DNA of 64,000 bases, taken from positions 11,904,290-11,968,289 of the forward strand of contig NC_039507.1 of assembly GCF_003672135.1 (NCBI RefSeq). Direction: 5' to 3'. The notes below the pieces were generated by a model that was given only the letters and a program-made list of their open reading frames with translations, ran no database searches and was not told the origin of the DNA. Shown piece by piece: positions 53,592 through 63,424 of this stretch (its first letter is position 1; each line of letters begins with the position of its first letter). This stretch comes from Ooceraea biroi. Lineage: Eukaryota > Arthropoda > Insecta > Hymenoptera > Formicidae. A program made the position numbers and the translations under genes.

Positions 53592-54280
53592 AAACAGTCT
53601 TCTTCCTCCTCGCTTTTTAGTTTGTGTAGCCCGAGATGTCCTTGGTGTCTCACAATCCAATATCGTCTGCGTGGCAGCTTCTGCAATCTGGGGTAGATGC
53701 GTCTGCAACCTGGTACTTCGTTGAGGCGAGTCCTTCACCGGTGAGATCAGAATCGGAATTTCCAACAGGCCTGATAGCTCCGGTGTGGTAGGCCTAGGTG
53801 GTACCTCACTTTCTCGTTCTGGTGATTGCAGCCTCCTCTTCTTTGTATACGTGTGTGGTGGAATCCGCTGGTATACCCTCTTGGTATTTAGCGCTTCCGA
53901 AAGAACTGTCGGACAACGCCTTCTCCAGGAGATAGAATTCTTGCTCGCCGTGGTGATGGACAGAATTCGTCGCTTTTGGAGAACGGCGATTAACGCCTAC
54001 AAAAGGTTTTCAGCGTCTAGCGCTTTGGCGACTGGCGCTTTATGCGAAGGTTAGAGCTCCTTCGCGTCTCGGCGTCTTGCGCCGGAATGAATTATTCGGG
54101 TTCGGAAATTCGGCTTTTTATAGTGCGTCAGCGCCTCCTTTGATTCCGAGAATTTGCACATTCATTTGCCATCTGATTACAACTTCTTGAACTTGATAGA
54201 GAGTGACGTTGCCGCTATAACTGTGACGTTGCATCCTTTTGTAAATATATTTTGACGTTTGCAGTGGCGTGTCCGCCACA
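53592..54280 (-). mobile_element. LTR-like fragment with TATA box
   Basis: On the minus strand it starts TGTGGCGGACACGCCAC (54280) and carries TATAAAAAGCC at about 54113-54123 and short repeats around GGCGCTAGA/AGCGCC. It continues into an open segment (EIPILISPVKDSPQRSTRLQ.., 53765-53556) that might be the start of an element ORF or read-through of the LTR. The left boundary is unknown. I do not recognise the protein. Confidence 0.4.
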
Positions 54281-54346
54281 AATATAATAGTTTCGATATT
54301 TTAAATATATACATAAGTAATTTCATAATAAAGAAATAATAACATA

Positions 54347-55632
54347 TTGGGTCATTAAGTATGAAACTTTACAAATAGAACATAAACTTTTGCATTTTTT
54401 GGCACATGGACATGATTTATTTTCAATCGAAGTATGCGCCCATGTTATCTACACACTTCTGCCATTTTAGTGGTAGTTGGTCTATGCCTCTACTATAGAA
54501 GCCAGGAGTACGGGAATCGATGAAGTCGCGGAAGGCTGTTTCGACTGCCTGTTGAGAATTGAACAATTTTCCCACCAACAAGTTGTCCAAATTCCGGAAG
54601 AAGTGATAGTCGGTAGGTGATAGATCTGGTGAATATGGTGGATGACGGAGAGTTTCCAATTCCAACTCCCGTAGCTTTGCCACGGTCAGTCGTGCAGTGT
54701 GCGGTCGAGCATTATCATGCAACAGCATTGGCATTGACCGATTGACCAATTTCGGTTGTTTAATAGCAAGTTGTTGCATCATTTCGTCCAGTTGCTTGCA
54801 ATATACTTCAGCCGTTATCGATGTACCAGGTTTCATAAAGTTGTAGTAGATAACACCTGACCTGGACCACCAAACAGTCACCATAAGCTTCTTCTGTGTA
54901 ATGTTGGGTTTCGCGTGATGTCTCGGTGGTTCATCAGCGTTCAACCACTGATGTGAGCGTTTACGATTGTCGTAGAGTATCCACTTTTCATCGCAGGTCA
55001 CAATTCGATTAAAAAAAGATCCATTTTTGTGACGGGAAAGCAAAGAAAGGGAAGCCTCTAGACGTTGCGCCTGCTGCGCATCGGTCAATTCGTGCGGGAC
55101 CCATTTGTCCAACTTCTTTATCTTACCAATTGCAGCTAAATGAACCAATATGGTGGGTATGGAAACAATGAATATCGATGCCAATTCACGTGTACTTTGA
55201 GATGGATCGGACTCTACTACGGCTCTCAAGTGATCATTATCCACCTTCGTCTTTGGTCTTCCACGTGGCTCATTAGCGAGGCTGAAATCTCCATCTCTCA
55301 AGTTTTTGAACCAATTGCCCACCGTTGCTTTAGTAGTTGAACCTTCACCAAATACAGCGTTGATATTACGAGCTGTCTCCGACACTGTGGTTCCACGGCG
55401 GAACTCATATTCATAAATCACACGAATTTTGGACTTTTCCATAGTTCTATAAAAAAGAATCCACCAATAAAACTAATGAAGATATTTGAACAAACAAATA
55501 TGACGTTTGAAGAGCGAACATACATCTATCATGCTAACCTAACCTGATACTGACGTCTGGCGCCAAATTTGAGATAACAAATGTTAAAGATGGCGCTTTT
55601 ACATTTGTAAAGTTTCATACTTAATGACCCAA
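54347..55632 (-). mobile_element. Intact mariner, identical 30-bp inverted repeats
   Basis: The ends (54347-54376 and 55603-55632) start TTGGGTCATTAAGTATGAAA and are perfect inverted copies over 30 bp. TA flanks on both sides (54345-54346 and 55633-55634). Total 1286 bp with one uninterrupted transposase gene. Length, ends and protein resemble the cecropia-type mariners, the group containing Hsmar1. Confidence 0.95.
54423..55442 (-). CDS. Mariner transposase (339 aa), apparently complete
   Basis: It cuts and reinserts the element at TA sites. The N-terminal paired helix-turn-helix region is residues 1-110 (NWFKNLRDGDFSL, GRPKTKV linker). WVPHEL at 114-119 is the dimer-interface motif. The catalytic triad is Asp151 (TCDEKW), Asp243 (LLHDNARPH) and Asp278 (SPTDYHFF), with exactly 34 residues between the last two, the mariner DD34D signature. 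Start at 55442 and stop at 54423 fit the family's 340-345 aa length. No stop or shift is seen. The minus-strand orientation relative to neighbours is independent of the host element. I consider it potentially active; activity itself cannot be read from sequence. Confidence 0.95.
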   Translation of the reverse strand: MEKSKIRVIYEYEFRRGTTVSETARNINAVFGEGSTTKATVGNWFKNLRDGDFSLANEPRGRPKTKVDNDHLRAVVESDPSQSTRELASIFIVSIPTILVHLAAIGKIKKLDKWVPHELTDAQQAQRLEASLSLLSRHKNGSFFNRIVTCDEKWILYDNRKRSHQWLNADEPPRHHAKPNITQKKLMVTVWWSRSGVIYYNFMKPGTSITAEVYCKQLDEMMQQLAIKQPKLVNRSMPMLLHDNARPHTARLTVAKLRELELETLRHPPYSPDLSPTDYHFFRNLDNLLVGKLFNSQQAVETAFRDFIDSRTPGFYSRGIDQLPLKWQKCVDNMGAYFD

Positions 55633-55639
55633 TAGTAAA

Positions 55640-56610
55640 AATTTCTTTGAAAAGAAAAAGAATTTTTACGAAAAATCTTATAAGAAAATTTAAAATATAT
55701 AAAGGTAGTATTATGTTATGTATTGTTTACATTTAAAAAAAGATAATTTTCACGCATGTTTTTCTCAATTTAGACAATTATAAATTTAAAAAATCCTAAT
55801 TTTGATCGTAATTGCTAATTACCTAAATTAAAAAAAACCATAATACATTCAAGCCATGTCATACTTTTGATACCTACTATTTTATGTATATTCAATGTTG
55901 AATGTCTCGTAATTATGTTGTTTCTTAATATTATTATACGTTTCTGGTAAATCTAAAAGTTTAATTAAAGAAATTAAAAATATAGCTTCTTAATATTATT
56001 ATTTAATTTTAATATTACTTAATTTATAATATTAGTTTTTATGTAAAAAACGAAATACATTATTCTTTCAATTTTAGTTTTTGAAATAAGAAATTTATGG
56101 ATTATTATATCCTTTACATTGTATATAATTTGTACAGATTCATTAATTTAAATAAGAGAAACATTTAAGCATACAAGGTCTTACGAAATCAACACTCCAC
56201 ACTAAACAGATTGTTATTTGCTTATTATTCATTATCACAATTTTTAATTCATATTTATTTTTTTAAGAATAGGGTAAAAATTATATAAGAAACTGAACTT
56301 GATAGGAATACAACAATCCATAAGTATAGGGATATAATAACCAAAAGTAACCTTACATGCTAAAAATAATTCAAAATAACAATCATAACGCAGGACATTA
56401 GAGCTAATAACACTGTTGAATCGAAGCATTTGCATGATTGTGGTTATCGTTATTACATATGTTAATGTAACACACTGTCAATAGTGTTATTGGTCCTAAC
56501 ACCCTGTATTCTGATTGTTATTTTGATTTGTTCTACATGAATCGTTAGACTGAATTATATTTTAACTAAATTTTTCAATAAAAAATGTATAAATATTGAA
56601 TACACAAAAA
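55640..56610. other. AT-rich interval, no gene
   Basis: No supportable gene or repeat. It is probably PLE3 interior or older insertion remnants. Confidence 0.4.
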
Positions 56611-56611
56611 C

Positions 56612-57191
56612 TTACACTTCACTTACGTTAACATATCTGTTAACAAAATTCGATGGATAACAATTGTTCAATAAAATCGCTTTAAGTGTCTCAATATTCG
56701 TCCTATGAAATTTAATGTCAGAAAGTAAAATTGCTCTATCAACTAAGTTTGTGATTACACCAATTTTGTGTTGTAAAGGACGGTTAGAAAAATAATTTAT
56801 GTATCGGCCGGAGAAAGTTGGTTTTCGATACCAGTTCGTGACCAAAATTCCGTTGTCTCTAATTATCATTGTATCTAAAAAACTGATGCAATTATTACTT
56901 TCCGACTCGATTGTAAATTGTAAACGTGGATGGTAATTGTTAAATATTTGTAAAACATGCTGAATCTTGTCAGTTGGTAAAATTAAGAAAATGTCATCGA
57001 CATATCTATAATATATTTTAATGTTAAACCCCAAGGCCTCGATGCAACACGTCTCCAAATCATCCATCACAATATCCGCAATAACCGGTGACAGTGGTGA
57101 CCCCATAGGGGTGCCAAACACTTGATTATAGAATTTACCGTCAAAAGTAAAAACAGTAGAGTCCAAAACCATCTCTATTGCATATATGAAA
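56612..57191 (-). pseudogene. PLE3 reverse transcriptase piece, inverted
   Basis: It covers the RT from FIYAIEMVLDSTVFTFDG through VFGTPMGSPLSPVIAD, YYRYVDDIFLIL (YVDD intact), WYRKPTFSGRYINYFS and LVDRAILLSD to NNCYPSNFVNRYV. Upstream RT motifs are missing. At 57191 the sequence switches to the plus-strand endonuclease end, so this RT piece is inverted relative to the rest of the element. Confidence 0.8.
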
Positions 57192-57302
57192 CGGGAAGTA
57201 GCGGAAATGATTTTCATCAAAAGACATCGTAACGCAATCAATCTGCAAAAGGACATCGAAAACTTGCCATGTGTTTATGATCCAATACTGAATAATATTT
57301 AG
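57192..57302 (+). pseudogene. PLE3 GIY-YIG endonuclease, last 36 codons
   Basis: REVAEMIFIKRHRNAINLQK, then DIENLPCVYDPILNNI and TAG. This is the C-terminal tail of Penelope endonucleases, including the candidate catalytic Glu in REVAEM. It is followed by about 150 bp of 3' UTR and the inverted terminal repeat. Confidence 0.75.
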
Positions 57303-57513
57303 GTTTTGTCTCCTCGAACATCACTTGTATGTTAGTCACCATCTCGTACGGACGTATTCTTGTACCAGTCCATCTGTCATCGTTCGATATAATGTAAAAT
57401 GTCTTTTCTTGGTAGTAAGTTGTCTTTTATTTATTTAGTTTACTTGTAATATTATATAATGTATTTATTATGGTGTTCATTTTAGGATAATGACATTGTA
57501 ATTATGGTTGTAT

Positions 57514-57566
57514 TTCATACCTGAAGAGGGCCAGAAATTCTGGTCGAAACGTCGTTTTTTCTGAAT
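57514..57566 (+). ncRNA. Hammerhead-type ribozyme core, PLE3 right end
   Basis: CTGAAGA at 57521-57527, stem II GGCCAG/CTGGTC around AAATT, GAAA at 57546-57549, then CGTC. Stem I could close as TTCA/TGAA with an internal loop, common in type I hammerheads. Stem III is minimal. All invariant core bases I can name are present. AATAAA follows at about 57569. Confidence 0.6.
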
Positions 57567-57613
57567 TAATAAAGTTGCCAGTGGTGTCGTCAAAGAAATA
57601 ATTGTTACTGTGA

Positions 57614-57697
57614 ATTTTCCTGGCGGAACAAACTGTACTATATTTGATTATTTATTCATATTGTTGCATTTCGTATTCTAATTAGAATCGCTGTGTT
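57614..57697. mobile_element. Foldback copy 2, right arm inner part
   Basis: ATTATTTATTCATATTGTTG and TTCTAATTAGAATCGCTGTG are complements of 49236-49291. The piece ends at TTAA, where the Kolobok-like element entered. Confidence 0.7.
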
Positions 57698-57701
57698 TTA
57701 A

Positions 57702-58851
57702 GGGGTTATGCCACCTTGAAACTTTCAAATTTTCAAAAACAATTTTTTTGCTTAATTTCAAAGTTTGAACATTTAAAAATAGTTTAAAACAAGTTGCATG
57801 TAAAAATTCGTAAAATTGACGAAGTTATAGCCATTTAACTGAAGTAGTGTTCAGGTCAAAAACCGGTACGGTCCGCTTAGCGCCGGTCCGGTTCGACCGC
57901 CTAGCGACAAAGGGCTTTTGTGTGTTCACCTTTCAGCACAGAATCACATCCTTCTAGAGACCCTCTAATAAGAGTCTGGCCATAAGCGATTTCGTCAAAA
58001 TCGTGCGAGAGAGAAAGATATATATATATATACATATATATATTCGCTACGCATGTGCTCATGCATGCGCTACAGATAGTCCACGCTACATTTTAATGAG
58101 TATAACTCATTTTGAGTATAACTCATCTTGTAGTATAACTCATCTTTCTCTCTCGCACGATTTTGACGAAATCGCTCTTATAGCCAGACTCTTATTAGAG
58201 GGTCACTACATCCTTCTACTTCGGCAGATGTCTATTATGGACCAGGCATCGCTAATTAGTAGAAAACGTAAGAATTTATTAATGTTATATCGATGTAAAC
58301 TCTTACGAAAATTTAAAATCGTTTCTCTCGAAACTACTTTTTTCCGAACAGTGGGCCTTCTAACTACTTTTGTAATGCACGGATCGCTTTATAATTTTAC
58401 AGCAATATTTGTTATTATATTCTTTATCGGTTATCGGGAGCTTTTTTCGATTTTTTTTCCTCGTTGTTTTGGCATTAGAAAGAAGGCGCAGCCAAAATTC
58501 CACTTTTTTTCATTTGTTTGTAATTTCCGTAATTTTGCAAAAATTAAAAAAGTGGCCCGATAACCGATAGCGACAAGTTCAAACATTAAGAAGCAGTTTA
58601 ACTTTTCGCTTTCAGATAACATTTGTGAGCTGAATCAGGCCCACCACTGACTCCCGTTTTTTTTTGGCGCTCCACTGCAAGACATGTATCTTTTTATTTA
58701 TTATGATAATTAATGTCTTTTAAAATTTTTTAATGCTTCAAAGTATGGCAAATACATATACAAAAACGAAATTATGATTGTTGTTAAGATACATTCCACA
58801 GGAATTCACGAAAATGGTCTATTTTTGAGCGCATCAAGGTGGTATAACCCT
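57702..58851 (+). mobile_element. Kolobok-like TTAA element, copy B (1150 bp)
   Basis: TTAA at 57698-57701 and 58852-58855; ends GGGGTTATGCCACCTTGA and inverse with two changes. It is collinear with copy A at 6735-7417 but keeps about 450 bp that A lacks, including 57780-58220, and carries a MITE at 57957. YGPGIAN-stop at 58244 marks the transposase C-terminus; frames after it are 3' UTR. Confidence 0.65.
57957..58207. mobile_element. MITE with 11-bp duplication (Mutator-type)
   Basis: ACATCCTTCTA is repeated at 57946-57956 and 58208-58218. The ends share GACCCTCTAATAAGAGTCTG and CGATTTCGTCAAAATCGTGC in inverse, about 70 bp in total. The centre has TATATA and TGAGTATAACTCAT repeats. An 11-bp duplication fits Mutator-like elements. 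Confidence 0.65.
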
Positions 58852-58855
58852 TTAA

Positions 58856-58955
58856 GTCTGACAAATCCCGTTGGCGCACAGTTTGCTTCAATTTGATATC
58901 TCATAACATCGAAAGCATTGCTAGGAATCAGGATTTATCGATTAAAAATATTAGC
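58856..58955. mobile_element. Foldback copy 2, right arm outer part
   Basis: GTCTGACAAATCCCGTTGGC, TTGATATCTCATAACATCGA and the ending GATTAAAAATATTAGC are complements of 49142-49235. It marks the original outer end of the foldback. Confidence 0.75.
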
Positions 58956-58959
58956 TGTT

Positions 58960-59580
58960 CGATAGCGATGCGACCGCGGTTTCGCTGTAGCGCAGCGAGA
59001 GAATGGAGATCGACTCAGGATGCAGTGACGTGAATGCTCTTTTGCACAACCAAAACTTTAATAAAACGTTTCACACACGATAACAATATTTACAATGTTT
59101 ACACCTTTTGGAGTCATCACTGACCGGCGCCTCCACCGGACTTGACCGGAACGCGAGCGATCACGCGCTGATTGCGTTTACAGAACGGTGAAACGGATCA
59201 CGCTCGCGAGCAACGATTTGGAGTCTGACTACTCCTATGCGACTTACTTTATTTTGATCGGCAAGGCTGTATGTTGACGACTGTGTTTTCGCGGCCAGGA
59301 CCGGCGCTTTATATACACACGGTGTTCCAGAAGGATCCAGATCCGTTTCGAATGTTGTTTCGATCTATTTGCTCGTTAGATTGAACTCAACGGAATCCTT
59401 CTGGCGTGCAAACAGTTATGTTCGCGCGAAGACAAAGGCTTGTTTTTCTCCTCGCGAGCAATCCACCGTGGTCAGCCTCGGCACGGATGTCCTCTACCGA
59501 GCGCGACAAATCGCTGTTCTTATAATTCGATTGTCTCTCTGAATTTGAGATTATTTTATACGTGCTCTTGAACATAGCAA
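58960..59580 (-). mobile_element. LTR-like block
   Basis: GC-rich, with a minus-strand TATATAAAGCGCC at about 59308-59320 and ATTAAA near 59055 in the order expected of an LTR read on the minus strand. CGGTTTCGCTGTAGCGCAGCG near 58980 resembles the 21725-type repeat. Ends unresolved; no coding. Confidence 0.35.
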
Positions 59581-59589
59581 TTTAACATT

Positions 59590-60095
59590 TATTATCATTT
59601 TTAAGTTGGGTCATGTGACTATCATTTACATTTTAAGATTGTTTCTTAATTTTTTGTTGTGCAGAAAAGAGGCTGATTTGAAACAAAACATTTTTCTTTA
59701 CGTTACCATTATTGTTATTGCATGATAAATGTTAAAATTAGAGGCGATTTCACCACAATTTCAATGACTTTAACTATATTGTCAAGGATATAGCTTTGAT
59801 TAACTTGTAAGACGTCACCTATTATAAAGTTACGAACAATTAAAAATGGTCAGGTCATTCCTAATCTTAATATTTACCATTCCTGTTTTATAAATTAGAG
59901 TGAGTGTTGTTTAAAATAAAATAAATTAATTGTAAAATTGTAAATTAATTATTTATTAGTTTATATTTGAAGATTAATGTTTGCTAGAAAGAGGGAGAGA
60001 GAAAGAAAAATGGAGAAGGGGAAGCGGAAGGGAGCGAGAGCGAGAGAGAATTTTTTATAATAAAATAATAATAATTGTAACTGAAGTTTTGAAGG
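59590..60095. other. AT-rich interval, no gene
   Basis: A short purine run of GAGAGAAAGAAAAATGGAG type (59990-60045) is the only distinctive feature. No gene is seen. Confidence 0.4.
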
Positions 60096-60142
60096 AATAA
60101 ATACCGAGCACTGACATCCAATTTTGCTCACAGCCGTTTTCT
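60096..60142 (+). repeat. Penelope (PLE2-type) 3' end fragment
   Basis: GAGCACTGACATCCAATTTTGCTCACAGCCGTTTTCTTT-type sequence matches the PLE2 terminal repeat at 40355-40398 (AAGCACTGACATCCAGCTTT.. GCTTACAACCGTG). Only this end remains. Confidence 0.55.
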
Positions 60143-60155
60143 TTAATTTGTCTAA

Positions 60156-60350
60156 TTGGATTTTTATTTTTGGGGTCGAATCAAAGAATTAGTTTACGCT
60201 TCAAGACCAACAATCTGGGATGACATGAAGGAAAGGATAAAAGAAGTATGCAGAAAAATCCAAGGAGAATTGCTGGATGCCTTGTTCTCACTTCCAAGGC
60301 AAATTCGAAAGTGTTTGGAGGTAAATGGAAGACAATTCGAGTATTTGTGA
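60156..60350 (+). pseudogene. Tc1/mariner-superfamily transposase C-terminal fragment
   Basis: DFYFWGRIKELVYASRPTIW, then DDMKERIKEVCRKIQGELL, LPRQIRKCLEVNGRQFEYL and stop. It is the C-terminal tail of insect IS630/Tc1/mariner-type transposases (last catalytic Asp in the initial D-F-x-x-W-G). The upstream gene is absent, replaced by the Penelope end 15 bp before. A more decayed relative is at 2058-2312. Confidence 0.65.
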
Positions 60351-60443
60351 AAGAAACTTAACTATTTGCGTCTTTCTTTTTGTGAATTTCTTTAACACAT
60401 TTTCATTATAGTACAGAGAGGTTTAAAGTCCTAATCTCTGTTG

Positions 60444-60550
<107 letters not shown>

Positions 60551-60599
60551 AGAGGTGTGAATTTGACCGTGCAACCTCCACGCGGTACACCTTGGGTAA

Positions 60600-60915
60600 T
60601 GCTAATGCAGGCGGTACTGTATCTTTCAGGCCTCATAACTCGAAAAGTATTTAACGAAAAAAATACTTTATTATAGTGTTTTGGAAAGCTCTCAAGGTCA
60701 GCTACAAGAATGTGCAATGAAAAATTAGGGTTTCCATTTAAGAAATTGAAGGTGACTTTCACGTAACTTTAACAACGCTATTCAAGGTCATACCAATACT
60801 ATTACGTAATGCGTTACTTAAAATCCTACAACTTTTGTATAAAACATTTTTCATGAAAATGCATATTTTTCGAAAAAAAGCCTGATACGGTCGCTCTAGG
60901 ACACCCTGTATATGT
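60600..60915. repeat. Dispersed repeat ending GGACACCCTGTATATG
   Basis: Non-coding block with UTR-like phrases (CATAACTCGAAAAGTATTTAA) ending in the same GGACACCCTGTATATG as 5636-5655, a probable transposon terminus. Confidence 0.4.
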
Positions 60916-61419
60916 AAGCCTCGCTAAGGATATACGGATTACCAAGAGAGGAAGCGGCGACCAATAAGATATCTGTTACCAAGAAGCGATCTGTTGTCGA
61001 GGAGCTATGCGTGGATAAAAGTTACTCGAAGAGTCTCGCGTGAAGACTCTGAGCGTGAGAAGTTGCGTTGGCGTTATATTACGTTGGACAATTGGTTATA
61101 ACGCGTTAGACACCGAGCCAATTATGCGAAAAGGCCTCTTTTCTTACCAATGACGTCACGCGGCAATGACAGAAGATGCCGGATCATCTCTCGCAGATAT
61201 GCGAATATGATCCTTTCACTTTCCTTTATCAATACGTGTATGCGCAAAGATGAAAACGCGTTATTATAGCAAAACGTTTCTTGAACAAATACATATATAT
61301 ATTTAGTTATACGGACGAAGAATTAATTATATATGTTCGAACAGAGATCTTTGATGATAAAGAATTTCGGAACATTTTCTTATTTTTTTGCGTATATATA
61401 ATAAGTCTTCAAAGTAACT

Positions 61420-61502
61420 TGTGCGTGCATGCGTGCATGCGTGCATGCGTGCATGCGTGCATGCGTGCGTGCGTGCGTGTGTGTGTGTGTGCGCGTGTGT
61501 GA
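61420..61502. repeat. (TGCATGCG)n(TG)n microsatellite
   Basis: Alternating TGCA and TGCG units pass into (TGCG)n and (TG)n. The Cys/Ala/Met repeat ORFs on both strands are artefacts. Confidence 0.95.
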
Positions 61503-61724
61503 ATAGACGCGAATTATAATTAAATAAAAATCTGTAAATTAAGTCCATAATCCATAATATGTGCTCTATTTAGTAATAATAAATTAATTAAGAATAACGT
61601 AATATCTATTATTTATGATACATTAAACTCATAAAATCTATATCAATATGTTTTATTATACGACAAATCGATAATAAAAAAAGATGTAATAATCAATCAC
61701 ACAAGTATTCTCGCATAGTGTACT

Positions 61725-61990
61725 TACAAGGGAACTGTCAGAACTGTCCCTCACCGATTTGATGGGCTTTGAATATGTTGTAGGGTAGCAAAAAATATTA
61801 GACCCATATTTTTTTAACTGCGTATCTCAATGTTTAAGGGTTGAAACAGCCCCTCGAAAATAACGGATTTTTTCATTTTTAGCGATTATCTTCGAAAATA
61901 TAAGGTATATGAAAAAATGTTTCATACAAAAGTTTTATGGTATTTTATAATCTTTACAATGGTGTATTCACATTTTTCGAAAATGTCAAA
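61725..61990 (+). repeat. Dispersed repeat copy (pair with 21510-21728)
   Basis: Same landmarks in order as 21510-21728, with an additional AGGGAACTGTCAGAACTGTC start. Non-coding. Confidence 0.65.
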
Positions 61991-61999
61991 TTTTTTAAT

Positions 62000-63250
62000 T
62001 TACCCCCACGCCTACCTATTATTTTTGCAAAATTTAAGAATTTGGTAAGGACAAAAATTAAGGAGCATCGAATGCTAAATCCAACTATGTATTTATAATA
62101 ATATTACGTTTCTACGATTCAATTTTTGGGAAAACGAGATGATAACATCGTGCTATAGGCGCCGCGCTGTAGGTGTTGCGTTATTTCTCTTCGATTGCGC
62201 TGTACTCAATAACTGTATATTGTGCATATTATAACATAAAACTGGATTAATCCTAACGACATAATAACGGAACGTATTATACGAAATAAAGATGCGAGCA
62301 TACATCTACGTGTATATATAGCAATAACATACGTGTGTATGGCGTCGTAATATGTCTAGAAGTTTCCAAAATGTATTTTCAGACTTAACGTGCAAAATCT
62401 CTTTTTAGTATCATTAAACATCACAATTAAACAAGATTAAAATCAAAATGAATTAAAATAGCTGCAATGCGTATAATAAAGAAACATAGATCTTGGTTAC
62501 ATTTTGCGCAGTACGAGCGAAGGATTCTGCATTTATGCGCTAGGTGACATAGAAAATCTATTTATAACGTGAGCTTTGGTTGTTGACTTACTTTGATGAC
62601 GTACATATCCTTGAACTTCGATTCACTTCGATTCACTATTTTTAGTACTGGTTAACCAGTATATTAGCGTCCGTATACTGGAGAACTGCCATTTCATTTT
62701 GTAAGTTAATAATATAATTTAAAGAAGACTGTGTACACACTGCTAATTTATGCACATGTAAGTATTTACTGTTAACTTTTATTATTTTCTTTCTTACTTC
62801 TTATTACTTTTTGCTTTGATTTTATAGATATTATGCTTTGACATTTTGAAGTTACAAAAGGTTGTCGAATTATTAGTAATATAACTTTTATTCGGCGAAA
62901 TAGAGCAAGAATTAAGTTGCCATTTATATATATGTATAATCCAATATTCTAATCTCAAAAATCTTAGTATGCTAACATTAATAGAAATAAATATAATTGT
63001 TTTATAACTATTGCAAATACGTCTTTACATTTGTTTTTAAAGCGAAATAGCAATAGTTAACTCATTTAAAAAAAATAAATTTTAACGACATTTGAACGAT
63101 AAAACATTTATCATGGGTCACTACTTCACTAACGTACCTTGTCATTAAGATATAACAGGGCATAGGCACGATGCTGCATGTTCATATTTTGGTTATTGTA
63201 AAAAAGATATATATAAGAATGTTTATTGCATGAAAATATAGGAAGAGATT
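62000..63250. other. AT-rich interval, no gene
   Basis: No supportable coding sequence or repeat boundary. A GTACTGGTTAACCAGTAT palindrome at about 62646-62663 is short and unexplained. Confidence 0.4.
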
Positions 63251-63255
63251 GTCTC

Positions 63256-63420
63256 CCAGATAGCACATGGAACCCCTATGGATGTCCATTGGACGTTCGA
63301 GTTCAGACATCAGGACGTCCATAAAAAGTCTGAATGAAGTCCGACGGACATCTATTGAACGTCCATAGAACATTCGTTTTTCACAACTTTGGATGTCCAT
63401 AGAATATTAAAAAAAGAACC
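63256..63420. repeat. Repeated GGACGTCCAT-type motif
   Basis: Variants of ATGGATGTCCAT, GGACGTTC, AGGACGTCCAT, CGGACATC, GAACGTCCATAG and GGATGTCCATAG occur about seven times within 165 bp at irregular spacing. It is a degenerate low-order repeat; the 72-aa ORF here is a translation of it. Confidence 0.6.
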
Positions 63421-63424
63421 TAAA

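Larger units (their letters stand above)
49417..57613 (+). mobile_element. PLE3: Penelope-like element split by nested insertions
   Basis: Inverted ends of about 158 bp (49417-49576 and 57455-57613) start TCACAGTAACAATTATTTC and include the hammerhead-type motif. Between them lie a Merlin-end fragment, a hAT, an LTR-like fragment and an intact mariner, plus PLE coding remnants at 56612-57302. It inserted into the right arm of the tRNA-like foldback, whose sequence continues on both sides. Confidence 0.75.
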
